From an uncultured Rhodobiaceae bacterium (GTDB taxonomy: Bacteria > Pseudomonadota > Alphaproteobacteria > RS24), in assembly GCA_913020275.1 (NCBI GenBank), contig CAJWBV010000036.1, forward strand, positions 1-7,636: a stretch of 7,636 bases of DNA, written 5' to 3'. The notes under the pieces were generated by a model. That model worked only from the letters and a program-made list of their open reading frames with translations, had not been told where the DNA came from and did no database searches. Made by a program: the position numbers and the translations under genes. Positions 1 through 5,607 of the stretch are shown here, in pieces; the stretch's first letter is position 1, and every line of letters begins with the position of its first letter.

Positions 1-521
1 CCCCACAGCGCAATGGCCTTGTCATCAGCCCCGCCGACGGCGTCGTCAACATGATTACCGAGGCCGTGCCGCCGCCGGAATTGGGACTGGGACTGGAAAT
101 GCGCCCACGCGTCTCGGTTTTCATGAATGTATTCAATGTGCATGTGAACCGTATGCCGGTGAGCGGCACGGTCCGCAAATCACTATACCGCACCGGCCAG
201 TTTCTGAGCGCCGATTTGGACAAGGCCAGCGAAGCCAATGAGCGCCAATCTCTGCTGGTCGAGACCGAAGACGGCCAAACGCTGGTGGTCGTGCAGATTG
301 CCGGTCTGGTGGCCCGTCGGGTTTTGTGCTTTGTGCATGAGGATCAGGAAGTAACCGCCGGTGAACGCTTCGGCCTCATCCGCTTCGGCAGCCGTTGCGA
401 TGTCTATTTGCCGGTCGGGGCCGTAACGCAGGTCAGCATCGGGCAAACCGCGATTGCCGGAGAAACCGTACTGGCAGACCTCGACAGCAATGAGCCGGTG
501 CGCGACACGCTTACAGATTAA
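1..521 (+). CDS. psd: Phosphatidylserine decarboxylase proenzyme, 3' part (5' end outside window)
   Basis: This enzyme decarboxylates phosphatidylserine to phosphatidylethanolamine at the inner membrane, using a pyruvoyl group made by self-cleavage. The reading frame is open from base 3 with no start needed, so the gene enters from the left; about 172 codons are visible before the TAA at 519-521. The ATG at 51 is internal, because the family motif SPADG lies upstream of it (Asp codon 36-38). Next comes the NVFNVHVNR motif, with the conserved His at 141-143. The Phe-Gly-Ser cleavage site follows, with Ser at 390-392; this Ser becomes the pyruvoyl group and leaves an alpha chain of about 43 residues. 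Asp, His and Ser match the family's self-cleavage triad. The compact C-terminus and GS site fit the short form common in alphaproteobacteria. Roughly 40-60 N-terminal residues are probably missing. The usual partner pssA does not follow; a convergent pump gene begins 10 bp later. Confidence 0.95.
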   Translation, partial: PQRNGLVISPADGVVNMITEAVPPPELGLGLEMRPRVSVFMNVFNVHVNRMPVSGTVRKSLYRTGQFLSADLDKASEANERQSLLVETEDGQTLVVVQIAGLVARRVLCFVHEDQEVTAGERFGLIRFGSRCDVYLPVGAVTQVSIGQTAIAGETVLADLDSNEPVRDTLTD

Positions 522-531
522 GAAATGGGCT

Positions 532-3500
532 TCAACTGCGCCGCCCCATTTGCCCGCTCAAATCGGCAATTTGCTGGCGCCATACGGTATTGCGCAATTG
601 TTCCGGCAAAGCCAGCATTACCGGAACAAGAATGAGGGTCAAAAGCGTTGAAAAGCCCAGCCCGAAAATGATCGCCGTCGCCATTTGCACCCACCAAGCC
701 GAGGTCGGTGCACCAAATTCAATGGTGCGGTTCATCACATCGACAGAAGCCTGTATCGCCATGGGAAACAGCCCAATCATGGTAGTAACGGTGGTAAGCA
801 AAATCGGGCGCAGGCGTTGTCCAGCGGTTTTTAAAATTGCTGTAACGCGATCCATGCCAGTTTCGAGAAGCCGCTGATAGGTGTCGATCAAGACAATTGA
901 ATTGTTGACCACAATTCCGGCCAGCGCTACGACACCAGTGCCGCTCATAATCACGCTGAAAGTTTGGCCAGTAATTACCATGCCGAGCAACACGCCAACT
1001 GTCGACAGGACCACCGTGGATAAGGTCAGAAATGTATAATAAATACTATTAAACTGAACTAGGAGAATTATGAACATCAATATCAAGGAGGCGAGCATGG
1101 CAAAACCCAGAAAGTTGGCTGCCTCTTCGCTTTCCTCATTGGCACCACGCAGCCGATAACGTACGCCATCTGGCAGGGTCTGCGTTGATATCCAAGACAA
1201 AAATGCCTGTTCCCCTTCAACAGCTAGATATGGTAGGCCGGTTGTTGGATCAATCGCCGTTTCGGCTTTGACATCGACAACGCGCAAACCATCGATGCGG
1301 TTGACAGTGTCGGTTTCTTCATCGGCAGTGCGAGTGACAAAATTGGTAATAGGCACGCTACCTGCCAGCGTGTTTACCCTGAGCTGGTCGAGCTGATCGA
1401 ACGAGCGATCAGCATCGGGATATCGCGCACGAATTTCAATTTCGTCTTCGGAGTCATCCGGTCGGTAGTGTCCGATTAAAATGCCGTCGGTCACCATTTG
1501 AACCATTGAGCCCAATATCGAAATATCGGCATTGAAGCGGGCGGCAGCTTCACGGTCGACGGTGATGTCCCATTCGATGCCCGGCAGCGGGCGACTGTCT
1601 TCGATAGACGTAAACAAATCCGAGCGATCTTCTAAAAAATTACGTATTTTTCTGGCGGCAGCATAAAGGTTTTGTTTGTTCGTGCCGCTCAACTCAATCT
1701 GCAAGGCCTGGCCTGTCGGCACGCCTTGTTCGCGGGCAACGACCAGAACTTGAATGCCCGGAATGCCGGCACTTTTGTCGCGGATATCCTGAAGTATTTG
1801 TGAGGAAGGTTTTCGTGAAGAATAATGGGTGAACTCGATTAATAATCGCCCAACCATGTCGCGAGGTGCATCGTTATCAAAGCGCGGGTTACCCCCTCCT
1901 GCCTTGACGCCGGGCCCTGCCTCTGAAAAGAACGCAGAAATACCCGGTGTCGAAAGAAGAATATCCTCAACTTTTCGGGTGGCAGCATCAATTTCATCGA
2001 CCGACAGATTGCCACGCGCCTTAATAAATATATTTGCCTGATCTGGCTCAACATCAGTGAAATACTCGATGCCATTACCAAACCTGCCGTAGACCAATAT
2101 AACGATAACGAGAACTGCGATTGCTGATGAGACAGAGATGATCGGGTGTCGGATACATCTATCAAGCAATCGCAAATATTTGCCGGTCATGCCCGGTGCC
2201 GAAACAATATCAAGTTCATTTTCTGCGCCTAGGCTGGTAAGCAACTTGTCACCGCGCTGCTCAGAGCGCCCGATTAAGCCGCCGACAACTGGCAAAAACA
2301 CCATGGCAGTAAGAAGGGAAGCCGATAAAACGATTATCACAGTCAGCGGCAGATAGGACATGAAGCGTCCCGTAACACCGGGCCACAAAAGCATCGGGGC
2401 GAAAGCAGCCAGCGTAGTGGAGGTTGAGGCAATAATCGGGAACAACATGCGGTCTGCGGCCATGGCATAGGCTTCCTTGCGATTGAGCCCCTCGGCCATT
2501 TTTCGGTCGGCATATTCAACTACAACGATGGCCCCATCGACCAAAATACCTACAGACAGCACCAGCCCGAACATGATCATCTGGTTAACCGTCATTCCCA
2601 TCAAATCAATAATGAGAAATCCGAGCAGGAATGATGTCGGAATGGCCAATCCGACCATCATGGCTGACCGGAGGCCCAGCGCAGAAATCACAAGAATCAT
2701 CACGAGCAGAATCGCATTAGTAATTGAGGTCTGCAACGTGCCAACCATTTCAAAAATGTAGCTGGAACGGTCGAAGGAATAATTAATCTTTATGGTGTCT
2801 GGCCAGTTGGCAGTCACATCTTCGGTGGCTGATCGAATATCGCTTGTGGTGTCTACCACATTCGCTCCAATGCGCTTTATCACCTCAATTGAAATGGCGG
2901 GGACTCCATTAAAGCGTGCATAGGTGTTAGGGTCTTTAAACCCGCGGCGAATTTCAGCAACATCGGAAAGCCGCACCACAGCATCGGCCTCCTGGCGGAT
3001 CGGCAGGTTGTAAATGTCTTCGGCGTTTTCAATCAGACCAGTAACGCTGACAGAAAACCGGCCGACGCCACTATCAATGCTGCCGGCTGGTACAAGTTGG
3101 TTGTTGCGCGACAGTGTAGCAAAAATCTCTTCGGCAGAAATCTTGTAATGCAACAGTGTGCGAGGATCGATAATGACCTCAAGCACTTCTTCACGATTGC
3201 CCAGCATATTGGCTTCCAGCACATTGGGCAGAGCGGTAAGCTGGTCTTTCAATATTTGCGCGTGTTCGAAAAGCGCGCGCTCAGAGCCTTCCGTTGACAG
3301 ACTGACCATCATGACCGGAAACAAATTGGCGTTGAATTCGCGAACATCTGGCTCCTCTGCATCATCAGGCAATTCAGATTTAACGCGATCCATTTTTTCA
3401 CGCACATCAAGCAAAGCTTGATCTTTGTCAAAGCTGACATCAAATTCTAGAATAACGGAGCCGTAGTTTTGCGATGCAACCGCTCGCATTTCCTTTAGCC

Positions 3501-3729
3501 CTGTCAGATTGCGAAGCTCCAGTTCCATCGGTTTGACCAGTAGGCGTTCGGCATCCTCCGATGAAATGCCTGGCAGTGCCACGCCCACATAGATAAATGG
3601 AATCGGAATATCCGGCTCGGCCTCTATTGGAAGGGTTTGATAGGCTGTTATGCCACCGAACAACAGGCCGAACAAAATCGCGATAACCGCTCGGCTGCGC
3701 CGCATCGCCTGAGTTATAAATCCAAACAT
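532..3729 (-). CDS. RND-family efflux transporter, inner-membrane permease subunit (AcrB/HAE-like)
   Basis: This is the proton-driven inner-membrane pump of a tripartite export system; the substrate cannot be read from sequence. At 1065 residues it has normal full length. It shows the duplicated RND plan: TM1 at about 11-31, a large periplasmic domain at about 32-330, TM2-6 at about 333-484, a cytoplasmic linker, TM7 at about 529-547, a second periplasmic domain, and TM8-12 at about 871-1041. Family motifs include LPIEAEPDIPIP near residue 33, LVDGAIVVVE in TM4 (395-404), GIVVNNSIVLID in TM10 and RLRPILLTT in TM11. Aligned by eye to AcrB, Asp407 is kept (D398), Asp408 is Gly (G399), Lys940 is Asn (N942), and Arg971 and Thr978 are kept (R972, T979). 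The ATG at 3729 is preceded by GAGG (3744-3741) at 11-nt spacing and lies one codon past the adaptor's stop, so translation is probably coupled. The specific subfamily is unresolved, so I give no symbol. Confidence 0.95.
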   Translation of the reverse strand: MFGFITQAMRRSRAVIAILFGLLFGGITAYQTLPIEAEPDIPIPFIYVGVALPGISSEDAERLLVKPMELELRNLTGLKEMRAVASQNYGSVILEFDVSFDKDQALLDVREKMDRVKSELPDDAEEPDVREFNANLFPVMMVSLSTEGSERALFEHAQILKDQLTALPNVLEANMLGNREEVLEVIIDPRTLLHYKISAEEIFATLSRNNQLVPAGSIDSGVGRFSVSVTGLIENAEDIYNLPIRQEADAVVRLSDVAEIRRGFKDPNTYARFNGVPAISIEVIKRIGANVVDTTSDIRSATEDVTANWPDTIKINYSFDRSSYIFEMVGTLQTSITNAILLVMILVISALGLRSAMMVGLAIPTSFLLGFLIIDLMGMTVNQMIMFGLVLSVGILVDGAIVVVEYADRKMAEGLNRKEAYAMAADRMLFPIIASTSTTLAAFAPMLLWPGVTGRFMSYLPLTVIIVLSASLLTAMVFLPVVGGLIGRSEQRGDKLLTSLGAENELDIVSAPGMTGKYLRLLDRCIRHPIISVSSAIAVLVIVILVYGRFGNGIEYFTDVEPDQANIFIKARGNLSVDEIDAATRKVEDILLSTPGISAFFSEAGPGVKAGGGNPRFDNDAPRDMVGRLLIEFTHYSSRKPSSQILQDIRDKSAGIPGIQVLVVAREQGVPTGQALQIELSGTNKQNLYAAARKIRNFLEDRSDLFTSIEDSRPLPGIEWDITVDREAAARFNADISILGSMVQMVTDGILIGHYRPDDSEDEIEIRARYPDADRSFDQLDQLRVNTLAGSVPITNFVTRTADEETDTVNRIDGLRVVDVKAETAIDPTTGLPYLAVEGEQAFLSWISTQTLPDGVRYRLRGANEESEEAANFLGFAMLASLILMFIILLVQFNSIYYTFLTLSTVVLSTVGVLLGMVITGQTFSVIMSGTGVVALAGIVVNNSIVLIDTYQRLLETGMDRVTAILKTAGQRLRPILLTTVTTMIGLFPMAIQASVDVMNRTIEFGAPTSAWWVQMATAIIFGLGFSTLLTLILVPVMLALPEQLRNTVWRQQIADLSGQMGRRS

Positions 3730-3732
3730 AGG

Positions 3733-4905
3733 CTACATGGCCTCAGCGGCTTTAACCGATGCTTCCGTCTGAATCTCTGCATTTACCCGTTGTCCGGCGC
3801 GTGTAAAATCGCCACCATGAATGATAACCACTTCGGTTTCGCCCAATCCGGTGACGGTCGAATACTCGGTCTGATCCGACAAAATAGCCACTTCGCGAAA
3901 AGCGACCACGTCGCCTTCCATAACCCGAACACCAAGGCGGCCTGTATCATCAAGTGTAAGGGCGCTGCGCGGAACTTGCGACGCGCGAACGCGCTCAGAC
4001 TCAACCTCAAGATCAGCACTTACCCCATCGCGAAGCAGAAAATCCTTGTTTGCTACTTCGACTTCAATCTGAAATGTGCGCGTTGCAAGGCTTGGGCTTT
4101 CGGCGACATAACGTACAAACCCTGTCACCTCTTCCCCGGTAGCCAAGACAGCGCTTGCTGGAGCGCCGGTTCTAACCTTGGTAATCTGGCTTTCGGCAAC
4201 ATGTGCAACAACAAGCAGCGGGTCTTTGTCGATCAAAGTGCCACAAGGCTGGCCGGGTGCTATAAATGCGCCGGTTTTCAGTGGCAATTCATCGAGAATA
4301 CCGTCAAAGGGCGCTTTTATGCGCGTGCGCGACAATTCGACCTGATGCATTTTGACGGCAGCAGCGGTGGCGTCAAAATTGGCTTTGCTTGTGGCACGTT
4401 GGCTTTTGGAAATATGGCCTTTTTCAAAAAGCCTCTGCGAGGCTTCATAATTAATGCGGGCTGCGTCGCGCTTGGCTTTTGCTTCGGCCAACATTGCCGC
4501 ACGAGCGCCCGCATCAATTTCACAAATCAACTGTCCTTTTTGAACGCGGCGTCCTTTAGGGGTCGGCAAATTGACAATGGTGCCGGATGTTTCCGAGGCA
4601 AGCGTCACAATCCGGTCAGCTTCGGTACGGCCTTGCAACCGCACAATGGAGGTGGTGTCGCGGGCGGAAATCTCGCGCGCGATCACACGGAATGGGGTTT
4701 CGTCTGCGCTGCGTGTTTTAATAGCTTGGGCCGGTTCGACCGTGTTTGCATCACCGCTAAAAACGCCGGAGCCGACCCAGAGGCCGATCGCCAGCAAAAC
4801 GCCCAAAGAGGTGAGGATAGAACGACTTACCCGAACGCGCACAGGCACGATGCCCAACCTTTTAGGAACAGGTTTTTTTTCGTACTGGTTGGGTTCAAAT
4901 GTCAT
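3733..4905 (-). CDS. Periplasmic adaptor subunit of RND efflux pump (HlyD/membrane fusion protein family)
   Basis: This protein links the RND transporter to an outer-membrane channel. It has 390 residues, typical for the family. A basic cytoplasmic tail (about 1-29) is followed by one membrane anchor at about 30-50. There is no lipobox Cys, so it is anchored by the helix and not by lipid. The first half of the barrel-sandwich (lipoyl-like) domain is at about 95-131 (ASETSGTIVNL then VQKGQLICEID). An Ala/Lys-rich coiled-coil hairpin spans about 132-192. The second lipoyl half begins at RIKAPFDGILDELPLKTGAF (195-214). Beta-barrel and membrane-proximal domains run to the end. The ATG at 4905 is preceded by GAGAG (4915-4911) at 5-nt spacing. 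The frame hits TGA at 4926-4924 with only CTG between, so this start is well supported. It is the first gene of a two-gene operon; its TAG lies one codon before the RND ATG. Confidence 0.94.
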   Translation of the reverse strand: MTFEPNQYEKKPVPKRLGIVPVRVRVSRSILTSLGVLLAIGLWVGSGVFSGDANTVEPAQAIKTRSADETPFRVIAREISARDTTSIVRLQGRTEADRIVTLASETSGTIVNLPTPKGRRVQKGQLICEIDAGARAAMLAEAKAKRDAARINYEASQRLFEKGHISKSQRATSKANFDATAAAVKMHQVELSRTRIKAPFDGILDELPLKTGAFIAPGQPCGTLIDKDPLLVVAHVAESQITKVRTGAPASAVLATGEEVTGFVRYVAESPSLATRTFQIEVEVANKDFLLRDGVSADLEVESERVRASQVPRSALTLDDTGRLGVRVMEGDVVAFREVAILSDQTEYSTVTGLGETEVVIIHGGDFTRAGQRVNAEIQTEASVKAAEAM

Positions 4906-5099
4906 TCGGACTCTCGTTAGCAGTCAGATTCTACTTCTACGCATATAACGCAGTGATTCCGTCAAAATATCATACGCGACATAACCATCCACCTTATATA
5001 GGATTCTTTGCAACATTTTACTATGGAAGCCGGAAAATGGCTGGGGAATTGGATTCGCGTTCATAACCAGCCGTTGAAGTAGCGGGTGCAGAATTTCAA

Positions 5100-5109
5100 G
5101 TTTCGAAAC
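5100..5109. promoter_or_regulatory. Perfect 10-bp palindrome, possible operator
   Basis: GTTTCGAAAC reads the same on both strands. It lies in the divergent intergenic region, 54 bp before the favoured DUF1330 start. Its length is at the low end for a protein-binding site, the symmetry does not extend into the flanks, and I match it to no known operator. It may be chance. Confidence 0.2.
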
Positions 5110-5153
5110 CGCATAATTGGTGCTAGTAACATGAATTCAATTGCACATACCAT

Positions 5154-5157
5154 GGAG
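5154..5157 (+). promoter_or_regulatory. Shine-Dalgarno site deciding the DUF1330 start
   Basis: GGAG lies 6 nt before the ATG at 5164, which is close to ideal spacing. The two upstream in-frame options are GTG at 5086 and ATG at 5131, and neither has comparable complementarity to the 16S rRNA tail. A third, the ATG at 5152, overlaps this site. It therefore favours 5164 as the true start. Confidence 0.6.
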
Positions 5158-5163
5158 ACTGGC

Positions 5164-5583
5164 ATGAAATTCGAAAACGCGGTCTATCCAAATGAAGAGC
5201 AGATTAAGGGCTTTACCGAAGGCGATCATGGCGAACCGATAAGCATGGTCAATTTGCTCAAATTCAAGGAAAAAGCGGAATATACCGACGGTCGTGAAAC
5301 CGACTTAACCGGTGCCGAGGCTTATGCAATTTATGGGCAGGGTGTCTCCAAATTGCTTGTCGAACTGGGCGGCGGGATAGTGTTTTCGGGCACTGTCGAT
5401 CGCTTGGCGCTGGGCGAGGTTGAAGAGCTTTGGGATCAGGTGGCAATTGCCCAATATCCGAACCGCAAGGCCATGCTCGACATGATGATGTCGCCGGCTT
5501 ATGCCGAAATTGCGCCACACCGTGATGCCGGGCTTGCCGGACAGCTTAATATTGAAACCACCGATGCCTGGCTGGGAACCTGA
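5164..5583 (+). CDS. DUF1330 domain protein (dimeric alpha-beta barrel fold), function unknown
   Basis: This small soluble protein has 139 residues from the favoured start; no signal peptide or membrane segment is seen. The second half carries the DUF1330 signature: WDQVAIAQYPNRKAMLDMM (90-108), then SPAYAEIAPHRDAGL (110-124) with a conserved-looking His119-Arg120. The first half holds SMVNLLKFK (27-35), the usual first strand. Family members adopt a ferredoxin-like dimeric alpha-beta barrel, but no reaction is established, so I assign none. The frame stays open upstream to a GTG at 5086 (165 residues) and an ATG at 5131 (154 residues). I chose 5164 because GGAG sits 6 nt upstream and the extra residues do not resemble the family. 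Tandem stops TGA TAA end the gene. It diverges from the pump operon and converges with fadH. Confidence 0.85.
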   Translation: MKFENAVYPNEEQIKGFTEGDHGEPISMVNLLKFKEKAEYTDGRETDLTGAEAYAIYGQGVSKLLVELGGGIVFSGTVDRLALGEVEELWDQVAIAQYPNRKAMLDMMMSPAYAEIAPHRDAGLAGQLNIETTDAWLGT

Positions 5584-5607
5584 TAAACGGCTTTCGGCTT
5601 AAACGGC
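5584..5607. repeat. Short direct repeat (TAAACGGC) spanning a convergent gene junction
   Basis: TAAACGGC occurs at 5584-5591 and again at 5600-5607, a 16-bp period. The first copy supplies the second stop of the DUF1330 gene, and the second overlaps the last bases of the fadH stop codon on the other strand. No hairpin followed by a T-run is formed, so this is not an intrinsic terminator. The repeat may be accidental. Confidence 0.3.

Larger units (their letters stand above)
4906..5163. promoter_or_regulatory. Divergent intergenic control region between pump operon and DUF1330 gene
   Basis: This is the only sizeable non-coding stretch in the window and must hold the promoter of the leftward adaptor-RND operon, and probably that of the rightward DUF1330 gene. 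It is clearly A+T-richer than the genes: by hand count 25 of 70 bases at 4961-5030 are G or C. Visible pieces include a minus-strand TTGACG (4965-4960), a minus-strand TATATG (4947-4942) and a TATATA (4995-5000). No -35/-10 pair has convincing spacing; TTGACG to TATATG leaves only 12 bp. I therefore assign the region but no exact promoter. No regulator gene adjoins it. Confidence 0.55.

Noticed and set aside
559..573. Small inverted repeat CAAAT-5-ATTTG as a terminator for psd
   Set aside because: The stem is five A+T-rich pairs inside the RND coding sequence with no following T-run.
532..4905. Metal-type (CusA/CzcA) or sterol/hopanoid-type RND system
   Set aside because: The transporter has the AcrB-like TM10 and TM11 motifs and the adaptor lacks His/Met-rich metal sites; the single TM4 aspartate alone is not enough to assign a metal pump.
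3637..4920. Open frame of 427 codons on the plus strand, opposite the adaptor gene
   Set aside because: It is codon-aligned with the adaptor on the other strand. It stays open because the adaptor almost never uses TTA, CTA or TCA. Its translation is Cys/His/aromatic-rich with no domain, and the minus-strand protein has clear family motifs.
4942..4965. Minus-strand TTGACG and TATATG as a sigma-70-type promoter for the pump operon
   Set aside because: Only 12 bp separate the two hexamers, too short for a -35/-10 pair; neither has a good partner at 16-18 bp.
4980..5069. Direct repeat CATAACCA at 4980-4987 and 5062-5069 as possible regulator half-sites
   Set aside because: An 8-mer repeated once in about 260 bp is near chance expectation, and the copies are 82 bp apart with no dyad symmetry.
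5086..5163. N-terminal extension of the DUF1330 protein from the GTG at 5086 or the ATG at 5131
   Set aside because: There is no good ribosome binding site at either start, the extra residues do not resemble the family, and GGAG is ideally placed for the ATG at 5164.
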